From Algoriphagus boseongensis (GTDB taxonomy: Bacteria; Bacteroidota; Bacteroidia; Cytophagales; Cyclobacteriaceae): 64,000 nucleotides of DNA. Location of the stretch: assembly GCF_004362805.1 (NCBI RefSeq), contig NZ_SNYF01000005.1, positions 1,078,797-1,142,796 of the forward strand, written 5' to 3'. Shown here one piece after another: positions 16,235 through 25,403 of this stretch (position 1 is its first letter; the number at the start of each line of letters is the position of its first letter). The notes under the pieces were generated by a model. That model was given only the letters and a program-made list of their open reading frames with translations, made no database searches and had not been told where the DNA came from. Both the position numbers and the translations under genes were made by a program.

Positions 16235-17340
16235 TCAAATAGCTTTTTTGAAAGTTCTTCCCGCAAAAGCCTTTTAAAATTTTCAAGGGCTTTTTCTTTG
16301 ACATTTTTTGAAGAGAAATCTAAGTCTGGTAATTCGAAAACAAGATCAAAGCCAGCCATTCGGGCATCTTTTCCCGAAGTAATTAAAGCGATTTTTTTTC
16401 CTTTTCTTTTGGCGAGTTGAAGTAGCTCGAAACTAGCCTTACCCTGATCACTTTGACTATCATATCTCCCTTCTCCAGTGATAATCCAATCTGCATCGCT
16501 GACTTTTTCCTCCATTTTTACCATTTCAAAAAAATAAGTAGCCCCAAATTCAATGGAAACAGGAAAGAAAAAATCCAAGCCTAAGGCAATTCCACCAGCT
16601 GCACCAAACCCCTCTTTATCCTTCCAATCCCTCTTTTTCTTTGCCTTAAATAAATCAAGAACTTGATTACAAACGCCTTCAAAATAATCCAAGTCTTTCT
16701 CCAAAATGCCTTTTTGAGGACCGAAAACTCTGACTGCTCCATTTTGACCTAGAAAGGGATTCCTTACATCACAAAGAAGGGTAAACTTTATTTTTGGAAG
16801 ATTCGGAGGGATTTGGATATGCTTGATTTTACTTAAAAAGCCAGGAGAAATGGGATTTATAGCTCTCCCTTTTTCATCTAAAAATTCAATTCCTAAAGCA
16901 GCTAAAATTCCTGTACCCATATCCACTGTAGCACTTCCTCCAAGCCCTAAGAAGATTTCCTTTGCCCCAAGATCAATGGCTTTTTTGATTAAAAGACCAG
17001 TACCAAAGGTGGAAGTAATGGTTGGGTCTTTCTCAGATTCCTTTAATAAAGCAATTCCAGAAGCTGTGGAAACGTCCAGATATGATGTCTTTTGAGAAGA
17101 GTCAAACCCAAATTCTCCTTTAATTCCCCTACCCAAAGGGTCTAGGGTGAGACAAGAAATCTTTTCAAGATTTAAAGAATCTATGAGCAAAGCACAAGTA
17201 CCATCTCCACCATCAGCTACGGGCTGAATTTCAACTTTTGAATCAGGATATTCCTTTTGGATCGCATGAGCAATTTCATTAGCTGCCATCGTAGCGTCCA
17301 AAGTTCCTTTGAAAGCATTTGGGGCAACCAAAAACCTCAT
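16231..17340 (-). CDS. Glycerate 2-kinase (GarK/GlxK family)
   Basis: A 369-residue cytosolic kinase that phosphorylates D-glycerate. Family hallmarks are the N terminus FLVAPNAFKGTLDA, VADGGDGT, FGTGLLIKKAIDLGAKEIFLGLGGSATVDMGTG, the GAAGGIALGL block and the late DWIITGEGRYDSQSDQGKA. The length is normal for the family. Its ATG overlaps the stop of the AGCS symporter (ATGA, 17340-17337), so it is translated by coupling and probably metabolises something derived from the symporter's substrate, such as serine or hydroxypyruvate-derived glycerate. Confidence 0.95.
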   Translation of the reverse strand: MRFLVAPNAFKGTLDATMAANEIAHAIQKEYPDSKVEIQPVADGGDGTCALLIDSLNLEKISCLTLDPLGRGIKGEFGFDSSQKTSYLDVSTASGIALLKESEKDPTITSTFGTGLLIKKAIDLGAKEIFLGLGGSATVDMGTGILAALGIEFLDEKGRAINPISPGFLSKIKHIQIPPNLPKIKFTLLCDVRNPFLGQNGAVRVFGPQKGILEKDLDYFEGVCNQVLDLFKAKKKRDWKDKEGFGAAGGIALGLDFFFPVSIEFGATYFFEMVKMEEKVSDADWIITGEGRYDSQSDQGKASFELLQLAKRKGKKIALITSGKDARMAGFDLVFELPDLDFSSKNVKEKALENFKRLLREELSKKLFD

Positions 17341-18701
17341 AGCTGCTTTTGCTTCATTCTTGCAAAATAATCCTTGGTAGCTGCTTTGACCTTAGGTGCT
17401 AGGTATATGGCCGCAATCATATTTGGGAAAGCCATCACGGCATACATTCCATCTACAAGACTCACTACCACTTCCAACGAAGCCACTGCTCCTACCACAA
17501 TCGTGATCAAATAGAAGTAATTGTAGTAATCCGCCTTATCAGCTCCAAATAAGTAATTCATACACTTATGGCCATAATAGGAATAAGTAAACATGGTAGA
17601 AAGAGCAAATACCAAAACAGACAGCATCAACAGATACTTGCCTATTCCTGGAATACCTAATTCAAAGGCGGATAAAGTCAACTTCACTCCGTCATTTTCT
17701 GTTGTCTCCCAAACACCTGTAAGCAAAATGGCAAGAGCAGTCAAAGTACAAACAACCACTGTATCAATAAATGGCCCCAACATGGCAATCAAGCCTTCGC
17801 GAATAGGTTCATTGTTTTTGGATTGCCCATGAACCATAGGTGCGGTCCCAATCCCCGCTTCATTGGAAAAAGCTGCTCTACGGGCACCTACAATAATCAC
17901 GGATCCAACCGCACCTCCCATGACCGCATTTCCGGTAAAAGCATCTACAAAAATCAACTCCAGCATATCTGGAATTCCGGAATAAAACTTAGATACGATC
18001 AGGATTACAGTAATGAAATAAATTCCAACCATAAATGGAACCATCGCTGAAGCCACAGCCGCAATTCTTTTAATCCCTCCTAGAATTACAGCCGCTGTCA
18101 TCAACATCAATATAATGCCAATTATCCATCGATTCCTTTCAGTTTCTTCAATGGTATCAGGTTCCAAAAGAACGGCTTGAATTACCGCTGTAAGTTGATT
18201 GGCCTGAAAAATCGCCAAAAGCCCAATTACCCCAGCAATACAAAAGATATAGGACAAGAATTTCCATTTCTTTCCCATTCCATTATCAATCACATACATG
18301 GGACCTCCTTGAATTACTCCTGCTGAATCATGACCTCTATACATGATTGCCAGTGAACAGGTATAAAACTTGGTAGCCATACCCACAAATGCAGCAATCC
18401 ACATCCAAAATATCGCTCCCGGCCCGCCCATATTTAGGGCAATCGCCACTCCTGAAATATTTCCCAAACCAACCGTAGAGGCAATAGCGGCAGAAAGGGC
18501 CTGTCGGGAGGAAATTTGACCCGGAGCCAAATCATCATCATATTTTCCACTTAATAAGCCAATTGCATAGCCCATTTTTCGAAATGGAATAAATCCTGAA
18601 TGGATGAAAAAGTAAGTTCCTCCTCCTAATAAAAGGACCAAAATCGGAGGGCCCCATATCCAGTTACTAAAATTGACAATTAGGTCGCCCATGAATTCCA
18701 T
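17337..18701 (-). CDS. Alanine or glycine:cation symporter (AGCS) family transporter
   Basis: A 454-residue inner-membrane sodium/amino-acid symporter with about 10-11 helices. Diagnostic AGCS motifs are GGGTYFFIHSGFIPFRKM, TVGLGNISGVAIALNMGGPGAIFWMW, GGPMYVIDNGMG and RRAAFSNEAGIGTAPMVHGQS. Characterised members import alanine, glycine or D-amino acids. It is the first gene of a two-gene unit with glycerate kinase (4-base overlap), a context suggesting amino-acid or glycerate catabolism. Confidence 0.95.
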   Translation of the reverse strand: MEFMGDLIVNFSNWIWGPPILVLLLGGGTYFFIHSGFIPFRKMGYAIGLLSGKYDDDLAPGQISSRQALSAAIASTVGLGNISGVAIALNMGGPGAIFWMWIAAFVGMATKFYTCSLAIMYRGHDSAGVIQGGPMYVIDNGMGKKWKFLSYIFCIAGVIGLLAIFQANQLTAVIQAVLLEPDTIEETERNRWIIGIILMLMTAAVILGGIKRIAAVASAMVPFMVGIYFITVILIVSKFYSGIPDMLELIFVDAFTGNAVMGGAVGSVIIVGARRAAFSNEAGIGTAPMVHGQSKNNEPIREGLIAMLGPFIDTVVVCTLTALAILLTGVWETTENDGVKLTLSAFELGIPGIGKYLLMLSVLVFALSTMFTYSYYGHKCMNYLFGADKADYYNYFYLITIVVGAVASLEVVVSLVDGMYAVMAFPNMIAAIYLAPKVKAATKDYFARMKQKQL

Positions 18702-18787
18702 CTGAAAGTGCTTTGGTAATTGAATTTGATTTCGATAATAGGTTCAATATTTACCAAAACCAAAAAAATATTTTTTAAACTAAAATG

Positions 18788-18818
18788 AAAAAGCCCGAGG
18801 TAAATTTCCTCGGGCCTT
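18788..18818 (-). terminator. Terminator after the GH20 gene
   Basis: Stem GCCCGAGG / CCTCGGGC with a 7-base loop. On the minus strand it is followed by TTTTT. It separates the hexosaminidase gene from the AGCS operon. Confidence 0.82.
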
Positions 18819-18827
18819 TGAATAAAA

Positions 18828-20420
18828 TTACCAATTGACCTTTGGAGATCGGTAGAATCCAATTCCCTGATTATCCCAGCGTTTTCCGTGGATTGCAACC
18901 CTTTTGCTGAAGCTTTCCCAATTTCTATTAGATTTTGCTGTCCAGGAAACCTCCGCAAGAGCTGGAAGCCTTGGAAAGACCATGTAATTGATATCTTCTC
19001 GATTCGTGATGGTTTCAGTCCACAAAGGAGCCTCAACACCTAAAATATTTTCAGCAGCTATTCCATCCGCAAATTCAGAAGGTTCCCACAAATAGGCAGA
19101 GTCCAATTCGATATAAGCGGCCCAATGAAGCCCCAAGCGAGTAGTACTATCGTATTGCATATCGAGATAAGCTTTGGTAGCCGGGGACATCAAAACCAAA
19201 TTTCCTTGATCCTTCGCCAACTTAGCATTATCCTCTTTTGCCCAGAATTGAGCAACATTTCCCGGCAGAAGCTTTGCAGTCGCGATCTCATCCCAACCGA
19301 TACTAGTTTTGCCATACTTGGAAACAATGTCCTGAACTCGCTCCACAAAATAGACGTAATCGTCTTTTTCAGTTACATGAGATTCATCTCCTCCAATATG
19401 AAAATAAGGTCCTGGGGTCAATTCAGAAATTTCCCTTACCACACTATCCACAAAGGCATAAGTCAACTCAAGTCTTGAAGAAAATGTACTCCATCCCACT
19501 TCAGTTCCGGTATAGAGCTCCGAAGCTTGAGGATTTTTCATTGGCATTTCGTAATCCAAATCCTGCTTATTTACTGTGGTCAAATCTCCATCAGGAAGAT
19601 TGACTCCAGGATTTAATTCTGCATAAGATGCTAAAGCCGAATTGGTATGACCTGGAATATCCACTTCAGGAACTACAGTAATGAATCTTTCTGCTGCGTA
19701 AGCCACTAATTCCTTATACTCTTCTTGGGTATAGAAGCCGCCTTCTGTACCACCAACTTCAGTGGAACCTCCGATTTCTGTCAGTTTTGGCCAAGACTTA
19801 ATCTCAATTCTCCAGCCTTGATCATCAGTTAGGTGCAAATGGAGATAATTTAGCTTATAGGTTGCCATTTGATCAATAAAAAACTTCACGTCTTCTACAG
19901 AGATAAAATGACGGGCAACATCCAACATAGACCCTCTGTAGGCGAAGGTTGGTTGATCCTTGATTTTTCCGGCTGGAACTTTCCAAGAAACTGACTGAAC
20001 TCCAGCTTTGGTTACTTCAGCCGGAAACAATTGGAGAAATGATTGAATTCCATAAAACAAGCCTGCCTCACCTGAGGAGGTGATTTTAACACCAGTTTCA
20101 GTAATTTCTAATTCGTATGCTTCTGATGATTCACTTCCGGTTAATTCCAAAACAATTTCGCCTGAATCAAAAGAAACAGGAAGATCAAAACCTGTTGGTT
20201 TTCTTAGGCTTTCAGCCAAAAATTCACCTATTCTGGTCAAGTTTTCACTTTTACCCACCAGCATAATTCCAGAAGCTGAGGTGAGTTCAAAAGCTCCAGA
20301 GCCATTAGTGATCTCCTGAGGAATAGGAATTATTCCTGCTTCGCTCAATTGAGGTGTTTTTTTACAACCGACCAAGAGAAATGAAAATCCCAAAGCCAGT
20401 CCTAATATTGATTTTTTCAT
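18828..20420 (-). CDS. Lipoprotein beta-N-acetylhexosaminidase, GH20
   Basis: 530 residues with a lipoprotein signal (FLLVGC lipobox, Cys at about residue 19), so probably a periplasmic or surface lipoprotein. It has an N-terminal GH20b-type domain, then the catalytic barrel starting FAYRGSMLDVARHFISVEDVK. Conserved blocks are HLTDDQGWRIEIKSWPKL, EVDIPGHTNSALASY and the catalytic pair in HIGGDESHV (about residues 340-347). WDEIA and a late PLWTET segment complete the site. It removes terminal GlcNAc/GalNAc from glycans, chitooligosaccharides or glycoproteins. It is monocistronic. Confidence 0.95.
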   Translation of the reverse strand: MKKSILGLALGFSFLLVGCKKTPQLSEAGIIPIPQEITNGSGAFELTSASGIMLVGKSENLTRIGEFLAESLRKPTGFDLPVSFDSGEIVLELTGSESSEAYELEITETGVKITSSGEAGLFYGIQSFLQLFPAEVTKAGVQSVSWKVPAGKIKDQPTFAYRGSMLDVARHFISVEDVKFFIDQMATYKLNYLHLHLTDDQGWRIEIKSWPKLTEIGGSTEVGGTEGGFYTQEEYKELVAYAAERFITVVPEVDIPGHTNSALASYAELNPGVNLPDGDLTTVNKQDLDYEMPMKNPQASELYTGTEVGWSTFSSRLELTYAFVDSVVREISELTPGPYFHIGGDESHVTEKDDYVYFVERVQDIVSKYGKTSIGWDEIATAKLLPGNVAQFWAKEDNAKLAKDQGNLVLMSPATKAYLDMQYDSTTRLGLHWAAYIELDSAYLWEPSEFADGIAAENILGVEAPLWTETITNREDINYMVFPRLPALAEVSWTAKSNRNWESFSKRVAIHGKRWDNQGIGFYRSPKVNW

Positions 20421-20436
20421 AAGATCTGATTTTGGT

Positions 20437-20444
20437 CAAACTTA
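20437..20444 (-). promoter_or_regulatory. -7 promoter box upstream of GH20 gene
   Basis: Minus-strand TAAGTTTG, an exact TAnnTTTG match 17 bases before the start codon. No well-placed TTG partner was found. Confidence 0.35.
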
Positions 20445-20622
20445 CTTAAAAATTTTAAAAATCTTTTTTCCAAAAATGGAATAAATTAAATAAACTGCTT
20501 ACTTAGCTTTTTCTCGATGATTTGACTTTAAATCGAAAAAATAACCTTCAGCATATTTTCTATTATTTAAAAATGATCTTTTGATATTTTAATAGATCAA
20601 TTTGCATCAAAACCCCAAACCC

Positions 20623-22083
20623 ATGAAAAATAACAAACCAGACCAGCAACTAGCCTCTAGGAGAAATTTCATAAAAGGCTCTGCGCTTGCCGCAGCAGGA
20701 TTTTTTATAGTACCAAGGCATGTTCTTGGCGGTCCAGGATTCATCGCCCCCAGTGATCGATTGAGAGTAGCCAGTATAGGAGTAGGTGGCATGGGTGCTG
20801 GAGATGTAAGAGGAATCTTTAGCTCAGGAAAAGTGGATATGATTGCCCTATGTGATGTGGACGATACCAGGGCAAAGCAAAGTAGAGAGGCTCATCCTAA
20901 GGCAAACTATTACAAGGATTACCGCATCATGCTTGAAAAAGAGGAAAAGAACATTGATGCCGTATCCGTTTCTACACCAGACCATATGCATGCAGTACAG
21001 GCTTTGATGGCCATGAAAATGGGTAAACATGTCTACGTTCAAAAACCCATGAGCCATGATATTTATGAAGCTAGAATGCTTACTGAGGCTGCTGAAAAAT
21101 ACAAGGTGGTCACTCAAATGGGTAATCAAGGCTCTTCTGGAGATGGGGTCCGCCAAATGGTGGAATGGTATAATGCTGGATTAATCGGAGAAGCAACTAA
21201 GGTTTGGACCTGGACCAATCGGCCAGTATGGCCTCAAGGTATTCCATGGCCAAGTACTCCTATCGCCCCTCCTGCTGATTTGGACTGGGATCTTTGGTTA
21301 GGTACAGCTCCATATAAAGACTACGTGGGAAATTTAGTACCCTTCAACTGGAGAGGTTGGTGGGATTACGGAACTGGCGCTTTGGGAGATATGGCTTGTC
21401 ACATCATGGAACCGCCATTTAGAGTTTTAGGACTAGGATATCCCTCATCAGCAGAATGCTCTGTGGGATCAGTTTATGTTGGTGAATTCCAGAGAGGCTA
21501 TTTTCCAGATAGCTGCCCTCCTTCCTCCCACATTACCTTAAGATTTGAAAGACCGGGAAAAGAAGAATTGGAATTCCACTGGATGGATGGAGGTATCCAG
21601 CCTACCAGACCTGAGGAATTGGGGCCAAATGAAATGATGGGTGATGGAGGAAACGGAGTAATCATAGAAGGTACCAAAGGAAAAATGATGTGTTCTACCT
21701 ATGGTGCAAATCCACAATTACTTCCAACCTCAAGAACCAAAGATGTCTCCTTACCACAAACGGAATATAGAGTACCGGGAGGTTCTAGTGGCCATTACAA
21801 CAATTGGGTAGAAGCCTGTATTGCGGGACATGGATCTGAGGAATTCAAAAAACTAAGCTCTCCATTCTCCGTAGCTGGTCCACTGACAGAATCTGTTTTG
21901 ATGGGAAATCTCGCGATTAGAAGCTATGATTACCGGATTCCTAGAACAGGTTCAGATAATCAATTTGATTATCCGGGCAGAGGAATCAAACTGGTTTGGG
22001 ATGGTGCGAATATGAAAATCACCAATTTTGATCCAGCAAATCAATTTGTAAAAAGGACTTATCGAGAAGGTTATTCTCTTTAA
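20623..22083 (+). CDS. Tat-exported Gfo/Idh/MocA family oxidoreductase
   Basis: 486 residues from ATG 20623; an earlier in-frame TTG at 20602 is less likely. The N terminus has a twin-arginine signal (SRRNFIKGSALAAAGFFIVP), so export of a folded, NAD(P)-loaded enzyme is likely. The Rossmann motif is SIGVGGMGAGDV, then ALCDVDD, VSVSTPDHMHA and the catalytic Lys in HVYVQKPMSHD. The C-terminal half is the Gfo/Idh/MocA sheet domain, with a Trp-rich region (WTWTNRPVWPQGIPWP, FNWRGWWDYG) common in Bacteroidota exported members acting on sugars. The substrate is unknown. It is monocistronic. Confidence 0.92.
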   Translation: MKNNKPDQQLASRRNFIKGSALAAAGFFIVPRHVLGGPGFIAPSDRLRVASIGVGGMGAGDVRGIFSSGKVDMIALCDVDDTRAKQSREAHPKANYYKDYRIMLEKEEKNIDAVSVSTPDHMHAVQALMAMKMGKHVYVQKPMSHDIYEARMLTEAAEKYKVVTQMGNQGSSGDGVRQMVEWYNAGLIGEATKVWTWTNRPVWPQGIPWPSTPIAPPADLDWDLWLGTAPYKDYVGNLVPFNWRGWWDYGTGALGDMACHIMEPPFRVLGLGYPSSAECSVGSVYVGEFQRGYFPDSCPPSSHITLRFERPGKEELEFHWMDGGIQPTRPEELGPNEMMGDGGNGVIIEGTKGKMMCSTYGANPQLLPTSRTKDVSLPQTEYRVPGGSSGHYNNWVEACIAGHGSEEFKKLSSPFSVAGPLTESVLMGNLAIRSYDYRIPRTGSDNQFDYPGRGIKLVWDGANMKITNFDPANQFVKRTYREGYSL

Positions 22084-22087
22084 AAGT

Positions 22088-22119
22088 AAAGGCTTCCAAA
22101 ATTTGGAAGCCTTTGTTTT
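22088..22119. terminator. Terminator between Gfo/Idh/MocA and OmpA-family genes
   Basis: Near-continuous 13-bp stem AAAGGCTTCCAAA / TTTGGAAGCCTTT, followed by GTTTTTG on the plus strand. It lies between convergent genes and probably serves both. Confidence 0.82.
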
Positions 22120-22121
22120 TG

Positions 22122-23738
22122 TTAATCTTCAACTACTAATTCGACTCGTCGATTTTTAGCTCTACCCGACTCCGTCACATTGGAAGCAATCGGCCGGGTT
22201 CCTCCCCAACCTGATATTCTCAGGCGCTCAAATTCAATTCCTTTAAAAACCAAAAAGTCTCTCACGCTTCCCGCTCTTTCCAGCGATAATTGCTTGTTCA
22301 GGCCCGGATCACCCACATTATCGGTATGCCCGTTAATTCTGATCTTCAATTCAGGATTTTCATTCAAAAATTTTGCAATGTCATCCAAAATCAACTGCGT
22401 ATCGTCTTCCTCCAATTCTGAGGTTCCTCTTTTGAAATTTACATTCTCTAAAAGGACAATACTTCCAGGTTCAGCTTTAGTCAATTGAACCATATTCGAG
22501 GTTTTATCAGTCAGTAGAGAAATTGGCACTTGTAGCGGAAAATAACCTGAAGCGGAAATTTTGATAGCTAGTAAGTCTTTTTCCTTTAATTCCGAAAGAA
22601 AAATCGAATCCATAATCGGAAATTCTTGGCTATCTGAAATTGCAATTAATTGATATGTGGTTAGTTGAACTTTTGACTTTCTGTCCACAATGGTCCAGGT
22701 TAAAGCCGGTTCTTTTTCAATAATTTGGACGGGAATTACTTCTTCCTTCTCCACCATTTTTTCAGGAACTTGAGTTTCTTCGAGAATTGTAATCCTTTTT
22801 ATTTCGGTTGGCGCCTGAATATTTTCCGGGAGCTTAGGTGCTTCAAATTCCTCTGGTAAAATCAATGGCACAGGAGTGGCAAAAGTAAGTAAGTCGGCAA
22901 AGCCGTCACTATTTTGCGTACTGGTCCAAACAACTTCTTTTCCTTCTACCAAAGTCACAGAAGCCTCTGAACCTCTGGAGCTTATTTGCTCCCATTTAAC
23001 CGGCAAACTCCAAGATTGCCAAGTGTTGCCAATCTTCTTGGAAATGAGAATGTCCTTTCCTGTTGCCTCAAGATGGGAGTTTGAAGAGAAGAAAAGCTCC
23101 TGTTTTTGGGAATTAAAATATGGCCCTATATCCTGACCTTTTCCATTGATCACAGGACCCAAACTTTGCAAAGTTGACCACTCCACAGGTCCTGATTTTT
23201 CCGAAACATAAATATCTTCGTTTCCGAAGCTACCTTCCAGATGGGCTGAAAACAGAATTTGCTTCCCTCCTTCTAAGACTCTTCCAGAAGCGAAACCACT
23301 TTTGATCTGGACCTCTGGAAAATTAACCCTCCTGAGGTAATTCCAATCCATTCCAAACTTGGAATACTGATGAATTGAAACTCGGTTATTTTCCTGTCTT
23401 AGAATAAGCAAGGTCAAAACGTCTTCTAATCCCAAGGCCAAATCAAACCCAGAACTGCTCAAATCCGCTCTATGAACCGCAGTCTTCCATTCTCCGGAAT
23501 CATCTTTTTGAGTCATCCAAATATCACCTGGATCTGAAATTCCGCCGATATTTTCTGGGTGAAAAGCGCGGGTAAATAATAGCGTATTATTTCCTATCCA
23601 AACCGGATTGGTGTCGTCATTTGGGGAATTTGCACCGGAAAGAGATTTGATTTCCTGAGCCTGTAGGGTGGTAAGCAAACAAAAAGCAAGCAACACCAGG
23701 CTGCTTGCTTTAAGATTAAGGGTATTATTATTTTTCAT
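22122..23738 (-). CDS. OmpA-family protein with N-terminal beta-propeller-like repeats
   Basis: 538 residues with a signal peptide ending TLQAQ. Residues about 30-280 contain PD40/TolB-like propeller strands (NPVWIGNNTLLFTRAF, GKQILFSAHLEGSFGNEDIYVSE, KQELFFSSNSH). A Glu/Pro/Val-rich linker (about 300-345) leads to a short beta domain and a C-terminal OmpA peptidoglycan-binding domain, with LKIRINGHTDNVGDPGLNKQLS and SGRAKNRRVELVVE. It should be an outer-membrane-associated or periplasmic protein that binds peptidoglycan. The layout recalls PorE-type T9SS proteins but without an obvious TPR region. It starts 2 bases after the stop of the deoxyhypusine-synthase-like gene, so it is in the same operon. 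Confidence 0.88.
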   Translation of the reverse strand: MKNNNTLNLKASSLVLLAFCLLTTLQAQEIKSLSGANSPNDDTNPVWIGNNTLLFTRAFHPENIGGISDPGDIWMTQKDDSGEWKTAVHRADLSSSGFDLALGLEDVLTLLILRQENNRVSIHQYSKFGMDWNYLRRVNFPEVQIKSGFASGRVLEGGKQILFSAHLEGSFGNEDIYVSEKSGPVEWSTLQSLGPVINGKGQDIGPYFNSQKQELFFSSNSHLEATGKDILISKKIGNTWQSWSLPVKWEQISSRGSEASVTLVEGKEVVWTSTQNSDGFADLLTFATPVPLILPEEFEAPKLPENIQAPTEIKRITILEETQVPEKMVEKEEVIPVQIIEKEPALTWTIVDRKSKVQLTTYQLIAISDSQEFPIMDSIFLSELKEKDLLAIKISASGYFPLQVPISLLTDKTSNMVQLTKAEPGSIVLLENVNFKRGTSELEEDDTQLILDDIAKFLNENPELKIRINGHTDNVGDPGLNKQLSLERAGSVRDFLVFKGIEFERLRISGWGGTRPIASNVTESGRAKNRRVELVVED

Positions 23739-23740
23739 AA

Positions 23741-24712
23741 TTATTGATCCAGCACAATGGCAAATACCAGTGGTGCTACGATCGTTGCATCAGATTCAAT
23801 GATAAATTTTGGAGTATCCAGTCCTAGTTTACCCCAAGTAATTTTTTCATTTGGAACTGCTCCAGAATAAGATCCATAAGAAGTAGTCGAATCGGAAATC
23901 TGGCAGAAATATCCCCAAAGAGGTACACTATCTCTCTGCAAATCCTGATGCAACATCGGAACCACACAGATAGGGAAATCACCTGCAATTCCCCCGCCAA
24001 TTTGGAAAAATCCAACTTTACTTTCTTCAGTTGCATTAGCTGTGTACCACTCAGCCAAGAACATCATGTACTCAATTCCACTTCTAACAGTATGAACATT
24101 TTTCACATCACCAGAAATCACGTGACCTGCGTACATGTTTCCAAGTGTGGAGTCTTCCCATCCTGGAACGATGATTGGAAGATTTTTCTTAGCTGCTTCC
24201 AATAACCAGCTATTCTTAGGATCAATTTGGTAAGATCCTTCCAGCTTTCCGGAAAGAAGGATTTTATAGAAAAACTCATGCGGAAAATAGCTTTCACCGG
24301 CTTGATCAGCTTTAACCCACTCTTCAAGAATAACATTCTCGATTCTTCGCATCGCTTCCATTTCTGGAATACAAGTGTCAGTTACTCTGTTCATGTGACG
24401 ATCCAAAAGCTCCTGCTCTTGCTCTGGAGATAACTCACGGTAATTTGGTACACGCTCGTAATAATCATGAGCTACCAGATTAAATACGTCCTCTTCCAAA
24501 TTTGCACCGGTACAAGAGATAATCTGAACCTTGTCCTGTCTGATCATTTCAGCCAAAGAAATTCCCAATTCGGCAGTAGACATAGCACCTGCGAGGGTAA
24601 CCATCATCTTTCCACCTTCATTCAAATGGGTTTTGTATCCTTCCGCCGCATCGATCAAAGCTGCTGCATTGAAATGTCGGTAATTGTGCTTTAAAAATTC
24701 CGTGATTTTCAT
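23741..24712 (-). CDS. Deoxyhypusine synthase-like protein (possible homospermidine synthase)
   Basis: A 323-residue cytosolic protein of the deoxyhypusine synthase family. Landmarks are MVTLAGAMSTAELGISLAEMI, the NAD-binding ISCTGANLEEDVFNLVAHDYYE, VPGWEDSTLGNMYAGHV, QIGGGIAGDFPICVVPML, and the C-terminal ITWGKLGLDTPKFIIESDATIVAPL. The Lys in WGK aligns with the catalytic lysine that takes the aminobutyl group from spermidine in the eukaryotic enzyme. Bacteria lack eIF5A, and characterised bacterial homologues make homospermidine or act on other amines, so polyamine metabolism is the best guess. It is the first gene of a unit with the OmpA-family protein. Confidence 0.9.
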   Translation of the reverse strand: MKITEFLKHNYRHFNAAALIDAAEGYKTHLNEGGKMMVTLAGAMSTAELGISLAEMIRQDKVQIISCTGANLEEDVFNLVAHDYYERVPNYRELSPEQEQELLDRHMNRVTDTCIPEMEAMRRIENVILEEWVKADQAGESYFPHEFFYKILLSGKLEGSYQIDPKNSWLLEAAKKNLPIIVPGWEDSTLGNMYAGHVISGDVKNVHTVRSGIEYMMFLAEWYTANATEESKVGFFQIGGGIAGDFPICVVPMLHQDLQRDSVPLWGYFCQISDSTTSYGSYSGAVPNEKITWGKLGLDTPKFIIESDATIVAPLVFAIVLDQ

Positions 24713-24737
24713 TTCGTTCGTGTTTTCAATAGAGGCG

Positions 24738-24745
24738 CAAAAATA
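24738..24745 (-). promoter_or_regulatory. -7 promoter box upstream of the DHS-like gene
   Basis: Minus-strand TATTTTTG, an exact TAnnTTTG match 25 bases before the start. The -33 position falls in the upstream gene's terminator and shows no TTG. Confidence 0.4.
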
Positions 24746-24764
24746 CCCAAATTTCAGGCATAAA

Positions 24765-24790
24765 AAAACCCGAGATAATTCCCGGGTTTT
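24765..24790 (-). terminator. Terminator after the exported Ig-like protein gene
   Basis: Stem AAAACCCG / CGGGTTTT around a 10-base loop, with a long T run on the minus strand. Confidence 0.8.
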
Positions 24791-24812
24791 CTTTCAAAGG
24801 CTGGGGTTTAAA

Positions 24813-25403
24813 TTATTCAAAGAAGATTGTCTTCACTCTACCTTTGGAATCTTTCAATTCGAAATACACATCTTCAGGAGAAACTCCTTTTAGTTGGTAA
24901 TTTTTCTGAAAGCCTTCAGGCTGATTGATTTCTTCTGAGGTAATAATCTTATTGCTATTGGCATACTTAATAGTCACTTCCACGCCGGGCTCTTCCAATC
25001 CGATGACAGTTAGATTGACAGTATTTGGAGAAATCTGCTTTCCATAAGCTACCAAAGGCGCTTGAATAGGTTGAGCAGGCTTTTCAAAAGTAGCAACTGT
25101 ATATTCCACCTTTTCCTCATCAGTCAAAATCTCAACTCTATATTCTCCACAAGGAAGTTCTGTCAAGTTGTAAGGGATAATTACATCCTGTCCTTCTACA
25201 TGGACTTTTTGTTGATGAAGTCTTTTGCCATTGGGATCATAAATGGCAACTTTGGCATCTCCCACACCTTCTTTAAGAAGGACGTTTACTTTTTTGAAAT
25301 TTGCCTTTACGTCTGAGTTTGCTCTCAAGTCGTCGGCTCCGAATGCGGCAAGGCTACTGATAGAAAGTGCTCCTGCAAGTGCGAATGTTAATAACGTTTT
25401 CAT
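24813..25403 (-). CDS. Exported Ig-like/sorting-domain-like protein of unknown function
   Basis: 196 residues with a signal peptide (MKTLLTFALAGALSISSLAAFG). Two beta-sandwich-like units follow. The first (VAIYDPNGKRLHQQKVHVEGQDVIIPYNLTELPCGEYRVEI, about residues 50-95, written here in pieces: VAIYDPNGKR ... LPCGEYRVEI) has the turn pattern of T9SS type A sorting domains, but it is internal and not at the C terminus. The second (about 110-196) repeats the fold. I do not recognise a named family. Many Bacteroidota carry abundant small exported proteins of this kind. It is monocistronic. Confidence 0.7.
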   Translation of the reverse strand: MKTLLTFALAGALSISSLAAFGADDLRANSDVKANFKKVNVLLKEGVGDAKVAIYDPNGKRLHQQKVHVEGQDVIIPYNLTELPCGEYRVEILTDEEKVEYTVATFEKPAQPIQAPLVAYGKQISPNTVNLTVIGLEEPGVEVTIKYANSNKIITSEEINQPEGFQKNYQLKGVSPEDVYFELKDSKGRVKTIFFE

